Shown here piece after piece: positions 47,429 through 58,985 of a stretch of 63,819 nt of DNA. The position numbers were made by a program, and so were the translations under genes. The notes beneath the pieces were generated by a model. It saw only the letters and a list, made by a program, of their open reading frames with translations, did no database searches and was not told the origin of the DNA. This stretch comes from Gnetum montanum (taxonomy: Eukaryota > Streptophyta > Gnetopsida > Gnetales > Gnetaceae). The first letter of the stretch is position 1, and every line of letters starts with the position of its first letter. The stretch is taken from positions 579,160-642,978 of the forward strand of contig MNCI01004036.1 in NCBI GenBank assembly GCA_015680685.1. The letters run 5' to 3'.

Positions 47429-49355
47429 TTCTTTTTTCAGAATAGTTAGTCCTCATAAAAATTTTAGGGGTGGCTATTTAGGCACATAGATACTTTACTA
47501 AATTTTCATTTTCATTTTACTCTTCTATTTTCTTGATATATTTTTCCCATTCTTTGATACTTTTTAACTTTTTTCTAATTTCTTGATTCTTTAACTTTTT
47601 TCGATTCTTTTTCCCTTCTTTTAATCTTTTCCATTCTTACTATCTTTTATAATTTTTCATACATTGTTTTCATTTCACTTGTACATATGTTTGCAAATTC
47701 TTAATAAAACACATCAATAATAAGGCAAGATGTAGTCCAATGAGGTAAAGATTTATCTATGTTATCAAGTCATAAGGGATTGATTATTTGTATAGTGAGA
47801 CCACAACAACTATCCACCCATTCTAAGTAATAAGAGGTTCTTACCATGGCCATAATGATATTCTTTTTCTAATAAAACTAAGAATAAACTTGTGATCATT
47901 ATGCCTGAACAGAAAAGTGAAGAACCAAGTGGGAATGTGGAGGGTGTGACATCAAGGGGATTTGTGGAATCTCTTGGATCATTGCTGTATGTTTTGTCAT
48001 GTTACTAAGGTTGTAATAATATCATTGTAGATGTAATGAAAAATGGGAGTAAGAGTACAATAAGTGCTACCTTACCATGTCACTGGAAAGACATGTTAGC
48101 CATGCTTGAAGGTAGTCCTTTGGTAAGGTTGACACAACTAAAAATAAAATACATGTACAAAATAAATTTCTGGGGGTCCCACTACAAAGACATGTTATTC
48201 ATGCTTGAAGATAGGCGGCTTTTTAGAAATTTCAAAAAATAAAAAGTGCAATGAACAAACTCCTCCCTTGGACAAAATGCTAGGTGATGATACTCATTGT
48301 AATGGTGATAGTCTTATGGTTGTAAATTTGAGAGGTGAAACAATGCAATGTCACTGAATGTGGTTTGGACTTGGTTTGAATCTTGGACAAAGTGGCTAAT
48401 GATTACTTTAACCACTAATAAAACACAAGAATTCATTATGCCTATGGTAACATAACTCACATCCTAATTCTCTACAATCCTTTCTATGATCCATCTCACC
48501 TCACTGTATATTTAATTATAACTTATGGTTTTGTATGACATAGAGTAATTTTCCCAACTTGGTGATACTAATATGTGTGTTTTGCTAAACAATTTTGTGT
48601 TACCTTCAACTACTTGAGTGCCTAAGGACACTTTAAAGTGTGGTTATACAAGGGCACTAAGGGCTAGAGCTTGCTTTGAGGAGGATCCACTTGTATAACT
48701 TTTGTATTTCATACTTGACAAGAAATTTCACATCATCTTGTGCCTTCCACAACAATACACATCAATAAAGACTTCCCTTAGTAATCCAATACATCTGTTC
48801 ATACACAAAAAATTCATACCCATCTCCTATCCATCTACTAAAATTTCGTTACCTGAGATTCCTTTCCCATGAACTTTATATGTCAAATTCTCAAAAATTG
48901 TGCATCATTAATGGCCTAGGACCCTCTAGACATGCTGCATATCTTCCAAACATTCCATTTGAATTATTTTTTCTTTGAAATCTCCAAGCAAAAATTGAAA
49001 TTTTTCATAGTGATATCATAGCTATGATATCAAACGTCATACAATGTTGTATTCACGATATATGATGTACGATATTGCTCCTATAACAATAGTATATATA
49101 GCATGGAGAGTCGGCAAAATTTTTCATTTCTCATTTTCTATGTGGAGAGAGTTTTTGCCATTTTTTTCTTTCAAGCAGAACTCTAACACACTAGCTTCCA
49201 ATGCTCATAACGTGGTTCTTGTAACTTCGATTTATTGAATTCTTAAACCTTATTGATCACAAAGCTCTCAATTTAGTGGTATGTGGGGAAGGGGGTGGGG
49301 GTACTTAGCATGATATTGTTGAAATTTGAGCCAAAGAATTCTAATGCATGGAAGA
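47429..49355 (+). other. host post-pol spacer
   Basis: Host sequence resumes after X. It holds the T-rich stretch 47,500-47,700 (GGGGTGGCTATTTAGG then TTTTCATTTT runs) that follows integrase in E1 and E4, then about 1.3 kb with no supported gene, then the internal promoter-like module. Short ORFs at 48,036 and 49,283 have no recognisable product. Confidence 0.5.
49011..49100 (+). promoter_or_regulatory. internal U3-like module of the host: palindrome array plus TATA
   Basis: TGATATCATAGCTATGATATC, CAATGTTGT, ACGATATATG and ACGATATTGC, then AGTATATATAGCATGG at 49,091. The words GATATCATAG, CAATGTTGT and ACGATATTGC also occur in the host's 5' LTR at 16,320-16,380. Without the solo LTR it lies about 540 bp before the third-ORF start. 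Confidence 0.5.
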
Positions 49356-50169
49356 TGATGAGTGGCAAGGTACCCCTACACTCAACGATACGAATACGAG
49401 CGTGTACGCGCAATCCGGTTGAACTCCGCAGACTAAATGCCTTAACACCACAAGGAACGTTTGGGGCTAATCGTTCGTTGTCTTCCCAGGCTTGCTTGTA
49501 TGTGTCACGGTGTATGGTTAAGCAAGTCTAAGGTATATGATTTTTTTGGTATTTTTCGGTTTATCTCCTAAGCTATGAGGGTGAAGGGTTGAGAAACTAA
49601 CTAACTCTAACTACAACACTAAGTCCTAGCGTCAGCATCCGTTCCCACTTACCGTACATACCCTGAACTGTGCAACTGTGGCTACCAAACGCTAATCGTT
49701 ACTGGGATCACCACNNNNNNNNNNNNNNNNNNNNNNNNNNNNNNNNNNNNNNNNNNNNNNNNNNNNNNNNNNNNNNNNNNNNNNNNNNNNNNNNNNNNNN
49801 NNNNNNNNTTGTAACCAAGTCGTACTCATGCCACGTTACTAGGAAAGTAGTAAATAACATTAATTAAACCTATCCATGCACTGCAAGGTTTATCCGCAAA
49901 GCTCGTCTTTATTGCCGTACACAACTTGTGTTCATGTACAAAGCTGCTCGAATAAAGAACCGTTCACTTGGGGGACTCCTACTGCGGGCACATGGAAAAT
50001 ATTCTATCTCTGGGGTGATCAATCCGCCAGAGCTTCACTACTTTACGCCTAGGATGAGAAATGAGGGGAGTGCCGCCTCTTATTTATAGATATGGCGGTG
50101 GACCGCAATATAGCAAGGGGTGCGATATCGCATTGGCCGCGATATCGCGTAGCAATCTGTGTCTCATTA
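49356..50169 (-). mobile_element. solo Athila-type LTR with target repeat GAAGA
   Basis: On the minus strand it starts TAATGAGACACAGATTGC and ends CTTGCCACTCATCA; GAAGA flanks both sides (49,351-49,355 and 50,170-50,174). It keeps many CpGs (CAACGATACGAATACGAGCG near 49,382), unlike the other LTRs, and GCGATATCGC words before its end. The TATA box (CTATAAATAAG on the minus strand) is near 50,095. No primer site or coding adjoins it. 94 Ns lie inside, so some sequence is unknown. Confidence 0.75.
49715..49808. other. assembly gap (94 N)
   Basis: A run of N inside the solo LTR; the true length is unknown. Confidence 0.95.
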
Positions 50170-50451
50170 GAAGATATCTTAAAGGGTAAGTATAAGGGAA
50201 TAATGAGAATTCTATAATTTGTTAATCAAACCAAGGCCAGAAACACTTAAACAATCCTCTTAATTATCATACTAACTATTTTAGGCTATAAATAAGAACA
50301 AAGCTAATAGCTATCAAGGGTTATAAGGGATATAATACCTAAAGGGGTTCCTTTTTGAAATAATTCTAACTATGATCTATCCAAAGGAACAATAAGGATT
50401 ATGAATTGTTAAGACTAATAAAAACACTTTGGTAATCCTCAATGCTTGATT

Positions 50452-50459
50452 GATTACAG
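50452..50459 (+). promoter_or_regulatory. 3' splice-site-like GATTACAG before the host third ORF
   Basis: GATTACAG directly precedes ATGGCCCTG, as in E4 at 23,683-23,690. Confidence 0.45.
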
Positions 50460-52022
50460 ATGGCCCTGAAAAAAGGAGCAAAAGAATGACCTTCATAACT
50501 AGGGAGTAAAAGACTTAGAGGTTGCAGGAAAGGCTAAACAAGGGAACAAATCCCACAAGTAGAACATGTAGAGTAGGAGGCTCAATCTTTCAATATCCAT
50601 CAAGAAACTCTTGTCATAGAGCACTTAGTCTAGGCAGAGGTAGAAGATCCACAAGTACCAAAACAAGGACAACATCTCACATTGTCACTAGATTGTCTTC
50701 AGGCCATACAAGAGAAAAAGATCACGTCCACGGTGATGGTAGAGATCAATTTTGGTCCATTCATGGAATTTGCTCTAGAAACAGTGAAGACACAACTCCA
50801 AGCATCACCACTATGATCTACACTCACAAGAAGTGAGGAATGGTATTTAGGAGAGACATACCAGTTTTGGCACAATAAGCAGGTTAATGTAATGGTCAAG
50901 ATTGAAGGAGTTTTGGTGTCCTATTCCATAAAGGCAAGCACTGAAATTCTTAATGTACCCAATGAAGGAGCAAAGGTGACACAACTCTCTACTAGATCTG
51001 ACATTGATGCAAGAAGATTATGGTTGTAGTGGGCATATGGAAAAGAGGACAAAGATTACAATGAGTTAACTTTATAAGAGAAGATCTATTTCAAAATTGG
51101 CACTTATCACCTACTCCGTACCAAAAGGCTTAATCAAATATCAACATATGTGGCCATAGGAAGCACCATCCTAATGGGAAAGTTCAATACATTTCCCATC
51201 CTACTTCCTCGAGATTCAAAGGTGGCTTCAGCAGGGAAGTTAACACTTCCATTTCCTTGCCTTATCAGGAAGTTATGCAAACAAGCTAGAATCCTAGGGT
51301 ACACTAATGATGTCCCTAGGAAAGTTCAGAATGCTTCACATGTAGAAATGCTCAAACTAGTACCTCCAAAGAAAGATTAGATGGAAAAATTACCAAGCAC
51401 AAATAGAATTGCAGGCACCATGCTTATCAATAACATTCTAGCTACTAGTCAGCAACAACAAGTTGGGCCTAATAATCAACAATAGACTGAACAATAGTAG
51501 TAGTAGCAAGTTCCACCACTGTCACCACAAAATTACATGCCATCAATGAACCATTTGCAACAAATTACAAAAACTATTAGTTGGGGAACATGTGAAGAGG
51601 CCAATCTTTACAAGATCATAGACAATGCCAATAGACCCACAATTTCCATAGGCCCTATCAATGGGTAAATCTCATTACAACCAAGACGAGGGGATGCATG
51701 GTCATTGCAGATATCAAGGAATGCTTCATCATTTTAAGTGATGCTTGAGACTAGTGAAGGAGCCACAGTAGTGATCATGCAACATCAAGATGCAACAAGA
51801 GTCACATAAGTGATCACAAATCACATTAAGGAGTCCTTTCACATTCTTGTTGTGCCACCAATAGATATTTTAGGAGTAAGAGATACATAGTTGTTAGTTG
51901 GTTCCTTGATGATTCCTACTAAACATGAGGATGTACTCAATAGAACGCTATAAATAGGTCATGCAAAATATTTTTGATATCCCTAGTGATATCACTACAC
52001 TTTAGTCTAATATGATAGTTGG
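50460..52022 (+). pseudogene. host third ORF, N-terminal part (interrupted by E5)
   Basis: From the ATG at 50,460 one frame can be followed to 51,380 with about ten stops and no frameshift; most stops are TGA/TAA/TAG where CGA/CAA/CAG would fit. Landmarks: INFGPFMEFALETVKTQL, VSYSIKASTEILNVPNEGAK, EDKDYNELTL then KIYFKIGTYHLLRTKRLNQI, and LTLPFPCLIRKLCKQARILG near 51,210-51,290, the Athila-ORF1/plant-transposon-type signature also in E4. A Gln-rich stretch follows (SQQQQVGPNNQQ). E5 interrupts it at 52,022; the coiled-coil half resumes at 58,986. Confidence 0.65.
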
Positions 52023-53148
52023 TGTAGGAACATCTCTTTTTATTTCCTTGTGCTTTTCCTACAAGTTGTTTTTGCAAGTTTCACACATAGAGAAGACCTG
52101 GATGCATGTGTCTTGTTTTTGTATGTGTTTTTGTGATGAATTTTTATGATGAATATTCTTGAATGTTTTGGAATTTTTGGAGGCGTTTTTGGCTTATTTT
52201 CATGAGTTTAGGAGGTTCCAAGATCTATGGGGTCTTTTGGTAGGCATTTGGAGGCTTTCGACATCAAAACAAGCATTTTTATTTTTGGCACCTTCAAGAT
52301 AGACATCTCCCCAAAAAGATAGACGTATTTCTAGAGATTTCTCTCCTAAAGTGTAGATGTCTCTAGTCCATAGAATATGTTTGCCAAAAATAGTAGATGT
52401 CTCTCTTGAGAGTAGGGCCTTCATAGAAGACATCTTCTCAGAAAGATAGATGTCTTTCTTGAAGTGTAGATGTCTCTAGTCCATAGAAGATGTCTGCCAA
52501 AAATAGCAAGCATCTCTCCTAAGAGTAGGGCTTTCATAGAAGACATCTACATGATGCAAGAGACATCTATGTTGGCAAAGAAGAAAATTTCTAACGTGGC
52601 ATATCGATTGGGAAACATCCAAAAGACTCTAGATCCATATGGGAAACATCTAGTGAGGCAAATAGAAAGCTTCCTAGGGTTTTGGATCTTTATAATTATG
52701 TATGTCTTCATCCATGAGAAGGAAGGGGAGAGTTTGTATGTAAGGAGAACTAGGCAAGAGAGATTGGATGAGCACATTAGGTGAGTGTAATAGGTGATTG
52801 CAACTTCAAGATGAGCTTGTGGTATGTTGTTCTATGTATTCTATTCTCTTGTATCACATTTGTGAGTTGAGATCTTAGTCCCAGGTTATGAAAGAGATTT
52901 CTCTTGGTTGTGTCTTGCATTGAGAACAATCATTTTATGATTGTAGAACCTCATGCTCTACAATATCATTTGAGTATGATAGGTTTTTAGATGCTTGTGG
53001 GTTGTCTGAACCTTACTATAATCTTCAAATAATTTAATTGAAGATTGCAAGTTTTCTTTTTTTTTCTAGCAAATAAATTTATCTTTTCATAATATTTGGA
53101 TTTAGTGTGTTAAAGGTGATTTAATTGTGAAGTGAACCTACTCTAGCA
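52023..53148 (+). mobile_element. 5' LTR of E5
   Basis: 1,126 bp, TGTAGGAACATCTC...TACTCTAGCA. The U3 (52,300-52,570) contains at least nine AGACATCT/AGATGTCT words and a 113-bp unit starting GTGTAGATGTCTCTAGTCCA, present at 52,351 and again at 52,464. It pairs with 57,867-58,985. Confidence 0.85.
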
Positions 53149-53152
53149 TGAT

Positions 53153-53165
53153 TGGTATTAGAGCC
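53153..53165 (+). promoter_or_regulatory. primer-binding site of E5
   Basis: TGGTATTAGAGCC matches the initiator-Met tRNA site TGGTATCAGAGCC with one C-to-T change, four bases after the LTR end. Confidence 0.8.
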
Positions 53166-53212
53166 AGTTTTATTGTTGCTTGGATTTTGGTTGAGGATTT
53201 TGTTAATTTCAG

Positions 53213-54415
53213 ATGACAACCAAGAAGAAACAAGTGCAAACTCTAAATTATGACATTGAGAGCATGAAGTTAGCCTTCTAGATTATGCTTGCTAAATTAG
53301 ATGAAATTAGCATGAAGGTGGATAGATAAGCTAGTCCTAAGCATATTCCGACATGTGAAGCTTAAAATCATGGATGTTTAGATGAAGAAGTTTCTCAGTT
53401 AGGTGGAGATGGAGTAGATGAAGAGGAAGGTCAATCTAGCTATGGGAGTGTAGGAAACCATTAGCCAAGGATTCCAATGGGAAGGAATCCTATTTTTCAA
53501 ATAATAATTCCAAGGGATTCAATGGTGCTCAATATGTCTTCAAGAAAGCTTGATGATGAAGATGAGGCACAGCTTGCTAGAACATTTAGAAACGCTTCAA
53601 GACTTTCATATGTAGAGTTGAAGACTTTCAACAGTGTAGATGGCACCAATGCTTTTGCAAGTTGGCTGAAGATACTTGAGAAGTATTTTCTATTAGAAGA
53701 GGTACCAAATAACTTGAGGGTACCTATTGCTAAATCTAGATTAGAAGATATGGCTTCTACATAGTGGGAAATAGAATTTTAAGGTTATGAAAGACATAAC
53801 AGTCAATCTATTAGAGATTGGGATTTGATGAAGTATAGGTTGAAAAGAAAATTTGAGCAATCTCATCAAAGACAAGAAACCATTATGAAGTTGAAATTCT
53901 AAAGGCAAGGTGACAAGGATGTCAAAGAATTTTATATCAAATTTTGTAATCTATTCCATCAAGCTAAGGTAAACTGGGAGAAGTATGAGCAAGCTTCAAT
54001 CTTTTTAGGAGGTCTTAGAATGACATACCAGAAAGAGTTGTCCTTTTATGAGCCACAAACCCTTGATGAGGCTTATGATTTTCCATTCAAACTTGAGAAG
54101 AAATAGGTGGATTTGGAAACTTGAACAAACAAACTTCTAAGGGGAAGAAGAAGGGATCTAGATCTGATAAGGGATCCAAATCCAAATTTGAAGATAAGGA
54201 GGATAGCCAAGATAAGAATACCTAAGAAGGTGATGAGAAGGGTAAAACCACAAAGGACCTAAGCAAGGGAGGCAAGGGTCAAGGTAGCAGCTCATCAAAA
54301 TTTTAGTGCTTCAAGTGTGGAGAACAAGGACATAAGCAATGGGAATGTCTACTTCACAAGGCAGCCAAGGGCAAAGATGTGCAAATCATGGAGGTGGAGA
54401 AGACATCAAGCTAAA
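53213..54415 (+). pseudogene. E5 gag (broken)
   Basis: Starts ATGACAACCAAG. The capsid core runs about 53,620-54,070 (FNSVDGTNAFASWLKILEKY, KRKFEQSHQRQETIMKL, DVKEFYIKFCNLF, YEQASIFLGGLRMTYQKEL). A Lys-rich linker precedes an intact CCHC zinc knuckle, CFKCGEQGHKQWEC, near 54,310. Stops interrupt at several Gln and Trp codons. The E0 gag at 13,083 is the closest relative in this window. Confidence 0.8.
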
Positions 54416-54483
54416 CTCTTTAGATAGGTAATCCTAATGGTCTAAAAATTGATGATGTTTTTGAATTAAATTCTTGTGCATTT

Positions 54484-56490
54484 ATGGGGAATGTAAATAC
54501 AAGAGATCATCCTGCTAGAAAATTTTTGTTTCAAATTAGGGCTAGTTATTTAGTTAGTGGGAAATGGATTCATGTTTTGATTAATGGGAGAGCCCAAGAA
54601 AATGCTATTTCTTCTAAGGTAGTTACTAAATTTGGTTTTGTAACTAATCCTCAACCAAGAACCTATAAGGTGCATAGGTTATCTAGAGATTTTTCCCAAG
54701 AGTTGAGGGAAGAATGTACTTTAAAATTTAAAATTGGAATTTTTCATGATGTTGTGAGGTGTGATGTGCTTCCAATAGATTGTGTTGATGTAATTCTTGG
54801 TAGAACTTGGAATTTTAACAATGGTGCTCAATTTAATGAATCAAGAAATGTGTGGAGTGTTATAAGACTTTATGAAATCCATGATTTGATTTCTATGATA
54901 GCTAAACAAGTGAGGTAGCAAAGCTCACTTAATGCTTCCTTAATCCTTCTAGGAGAGAAGAAATATATTAAGGAACATGATGAGACTAGTTTTGGTTTTG
55001 TTGTTATGAAAACATTTGCTACTAACCATGATGATGTGCAAGTTGAACTTCCTACAAGTGTGCTATGCTTGAAGGAGAAATTTCCCAAGGTATTTAAGGG
55101 GGAATTGGATGGACTACCACTGATGATGAATGTACAACAACAAATTGACTTCATTCTTGGTGCTACCATTCCAAATGAGAGAGCTTATTGGATGGCACCA
55201 AATTAGAGGACTGAATTGCAAAGGCAAGCAAAAGGGTTACTTGAAAATGGCTTCATGAGAGAATTTGTTTCATCTTGTGCACTTCCAATGGTGCTAGTGC
55301 CAAAGAAGGACAATCAAAAATAAAGGATATGCATTGATTCTAGGGCAGTGAACAGGATAATAGTGAGATATAGGTTTGCTATTCCAAGGATGAATGATAT
55401 TCTCGATGTCCTTACCAATGATGAAATTTTTAGCAAAATTGGTTTGAAGAGTGGGTATCATCAAATTAGAATCAAGCCTAGTAATGAGTGGAAGACAACT
55501 TTCAAAACACCGGATGGATTGTTTGAGTGGTTGGTGATGCCATTTGGGCTCACGAATGCACTTACTACATTCATGAGGTTGATGCATGATGTATTGAAGG
55601 ACTTTATTGGTAAGTGTTGTATTATGTTTTTTGACAATATTTTGATGTATAGCTCTAATGAGGAAGAGAACTTGGATCACTTGAGAATGATGTGCCTTAA
55701 GTTGGAGAAGGTACAATTGGTCATCAACATGAAGAAAAGTCATTTCTTCAATAAAAAAATCACATATTTGGGGCATTTGGTTTCTAAAAATTAGATTTAG
55801 ATGGAAGTTACAAAGGTGAAGGCTATAAGGGATTGGCCAACACCTAAGAATATTGGGGAGGTAAAATCATTCCCTGGTTTAGTAGGTGTTTCTAGATGGT
55901 TCATAAAAAATTTTAGGGGTACTTCGTGTCCTATGTTTGGTTTTTTAAAGAAAAATAAGGAATTTAGGTGGGATAAAAAAACCCAAGGGAGCTTTGACTT
56001 GTTGAAAGCAAAGATTACTAGTGAACTGGTGCTTGCAATTTTAGACTTTTAGAAGCTTTTTCATGTGGAGGTGGATGCAAGCAGACTTGCCATTGGTGGG
56101 GTACTTTCACAAGAAGGTATACTTTCTTTTCTAAAAAATTAAATGAGTCAAGGAGAAAATATAGCATACATGAGAAGGAGTTATACATTATTATTCAAGC
56201 AATCAAGCATCGAAGGAATTATTTGTTGTCCAAAGAATTTAGTTTGATGATAGACCACAAAGCACTTTAATTTTTAAACTCATAAAAGAAATTGAGTGCA
56301 AAGCACATGAAGTGGGTTGCATAGTTACAAGAGTTCCAATTTTTTATTAAAGCACAAAATTGAAAAAGCCAATGTGGTAGTTGATGTATTATCCAAGGTG
56401 CATGTGGTAAATTATAACTTACCTCATGTGGAAGGTATGGATGATTTTGCTTCTTTATATGCACATGATGTTGATTTTAGGTAGGTATGG
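54484..56490 (+). pseudogene. E5 protease, reverse transcriptase and RNase H (broken)
   Basis: Protease 54,484-54,918 is open: HVLINGRAQENAISSKVVTK, where LIDSGA would be normal, so the catalytic Asp is Asn. RT landmarks: [63 protein letters not shown] and [16 protein letters not shown]. The catalytic site at 55,630 is FFDNILMYS, so the second Asp of the FFDDI motif is Asn. Next come VTKVKAIRDWPTPKNIGEVK (55,805) and an RNase H start FHVEVDASRLAIGGVLSQEG (56,055), then degraded YSIHEKEL-like and LSKVHVV-like pieces. Confidence 0.85.
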
Positions 56491-57837
56491 AGGAGCCTAA
56501 AAGAGCCATTGATGAATATGATAGACTAATGGAAGTATTATTTAAGAATGAAAAGGTATGTGTTCCTAATTATGATTTTAGGAAAAATATTTTGTTTAAA
56601 AAGCATAGTAGTGGCATGACATGTCACATGGGTAGGGATAAAACATTGGAACATGTGGGTAGGCACTATTTTTTGCTTGGTATGGCAATAGAAGTCTTAA
56701 AATTTGTGAAGGAGTGCTTGACATGTCAGAAGTTCAAAGGAGGTAAAGGTGTGGATGGATACTATATGCCTTTGCCAATTCCCAAAGGTCCATGGGAAAG
56801 TTTTTCAATGGACTTTGTGAGTGGCATTCCAAAGATGAAGAGTGGGAACAATGTAATTTTTGTTGTTGTGAATAGGTTCTCCAAGATGGCACATTTTATT
56901 CCATCCAAGAAGGTGAGTGATGCCTCTCATGTTGAAAATTTATTTTTCCAGCATGATGTGAATTTGCATTATATTAAGTTTACAAGTCATTTTTGGAGGT
57001 CCCTTTGCAAAATTTTAGGGACAAAGTTGAATTTTTTTTCTAGTGCATATCATCCACAAGGTAATGGCCAAACGAAGGTGGTGAATAAATCCTTGCTAAA
57101 CATATTGAGATGTTTGTGTGATGGATAATCAAACAAGTGGGAAAACTTGTTGTGTCATGTTGAGTTTTCATATAATAATGCTTTTCATGTTGCAATTGGA
57201 AAAAGCCCATTTGAGGTGAATTATGAGTTTTTTCCAAAGATGGTGGACACTTTGAAAATATTTGATGGTGAAACTCAAATTAGTGCTAATTTTGTGTAAG
57301 AGATGAGGGATCTCCATGCATAAGTAAAATGAAATCTTGAGAAGAAGGCTAAAGAGAGAGTCCTCAAGAGGAATGAGGGCAAGCAAAAGCATAATTTTGT
57401 TGCTGGTAACTTGGTTTGGATACACTTGAAGAAGAAGTCGTTAAGAGGTGTTAACTTCTCCAAATTGAAAGCTAAGAAGATGGGGCCTTTTAAAATCAAG
57501 GCTAAGATTAATGACAATGCTTTTGAGATTGATTTATCAAATAATGTTGATATGTATTAATGTTTTAGATCTTCTACACTATCATGGACCATCTGATAAG
57601 AAGACCATAGAAGGAAGCATTGATGAGTTGAAGGGGGCTATTGCTTAGTCCAACCCTTCAATGGAGAAGAAGGAAATCATACTCAAGCAAAGGATAGCTT
57701 CTAGCACTTGGGTAGTTAAGATGCATGAATATTTAATCCATTGGAAGGATCAATCTACTGATGATGCTGCATGGGTCCATGAGATCAAACTTGTTGAGTG
57801 GGGGATCACTTCTACCCTTACTCCCTTGTTTACATGA
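56487..57837 (+). pseudogene. E5 integrase with chromodomain (broken)
   Basis: The zinc part reads HSSGMTCHMGRDKTLEHVGR and CLTCQKFKGG. The core has FSMDFVSGIPK (first Asp kept). The VSDRD-type second Asp region is missing: HYIKFTSHFW runs straight through, a deletion of about ten residues near 56,975. AYHPQGNGQTKVVN has Lys for the catalytic Glu. The C-terminal part (57,400-57,540: VWIHLKKKSLRG, KKMGPFKIKAKINDNAFEI) leads to a chromodomain at 57,690-57,800 (EYLIHWKDQSTDDAAW), which in chromoviruses is thought to guide insertion to chromatin. Stop at 57,835. Confidence 0.85.
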
Positions 57838-57866
57838 GTTTACTTTTTGAAGGGTGTGAGAGCTAG

Positions 57867-58985
57867 TGTAGGAACACCTCTTTCAATTCCCTTGTGCTTG
57901 TCCTATAAGTTATTTTTTTAGGTTTCACGCTTGGAGAAGGTGTGGATGTTTGTGTTTAGTTTTTGTATGTGTTTTTATGTTGAATTTTTATGATGAAGAT
58001 TCTTGGATGTTTTGGCATGTTTGGAGGTATTTTTGGCTTATTTTGATGAATTTAGCAATTTCCAGGGTCTATGGAAACTTTTTGGGAGGCATCTGGAGGC
58101 TTCTAGTATCAAAATAAGAATTTTATTTTTGGCATCTTTAGGATAGACATCTCCTCAAAAAGGTAGACATATTTCCAAACACATCTCCCCTAAAGTGTAG
58201 ATGTCTCTAATCTATATAAGACATTTACCAAAATTAGTAGTCATCTCTCTTGAGAGTAGGGCCTTCATAGAAGACGTCTCCTTAGAAAGATAAATGTCTC
58301 CTCAAAGACATCTCTCCTAAACTGTAAATGTCTCTAGTTCATAGAAGACATTTAGCAAAAATAGTAGATGTCTCTCTTGAGAGTAGCGCTTTTATAGGAG
58401 ACATCTACATGATACAAGAGATGTTTATGTTGGTGAAGAAGAAAAACTCTAATGTGGCATATTGATTAGAAACATCCAAAAGGCTCTAGATCTATATGGG
58501 AAACATCTAGGGAGGCAAATAGAAAGCTTCTTAGGGTTTTGGATCTTTATAATTATGCATGCCTTCATCCATGAGAAGGGATGGGAGAGTTTGTATGTAA
58601 GGAGAACTGGGCAAGAGAGATTGATTGACCATATTGCATGAGTGTAATATTAGCTTCTAATATGTTAATCTATGTGTTCTATTCTCTTGTATCTCATGTG
58701 TGAGTTGAGATCTTAGTCCCAAGTTGTGGAAGAGATTTCTCTTCATTGTGTCTTGCATTAAGAACAACCATTGTGTGATTATAGAGCCTCATGCTTTGTA
58801 ATATCATTTGAGTATGATAGGTTTTTGGATGCTTTTTGGTTATGTGAACCCTATTGTAATCTTCAAATAATTTAATTGAAGATAGCTAGTTTTCTTGTTT
58901 TTCTAGAAAATAAATTTATCTTTGTATAATATCTAAATTTAGTGCATTGAAGGTGATTTAATTGTGAAGTAAACCTACTCCAATA
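57867..58985 (+). mobile_element. 3' LTR of E5
   Basis: 1,119 bp, TGTAGGAACACC...CTCCAATA (terminal CA decayed to TA). It has the same U3 words as the 5' LTR. A purine stretch GAAGGGTGTGAGAGCTAG lies just before it as a likely polypurine tract. Confidence 0.85.

Larger units (their letters stand above)
52023..58985 (+). mobile_element. E5, chromovirus with both LTRs, nested in the host third ORF
   Basis: 6,963 bp: 5' LTR, initiator-Met primer site, gag with zinc knuckle, protease, RT, RNase H, integrase, chromodomain, 3' LTR. No clear 5-bp target repeat: the flanks are GTTGG and ACCAC. RT and integrase have lost key catalytic residues, so it cannot move by itself. Confidence 0.85.

Noticed and set aside
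37114-49714. True tandem segmental duplication of about 7.9 kb period.
   Set aside because: The sharp change from about 80% to near 100% identity, the N at the end of the first copy and the out-of-place host flank favour misassembly.
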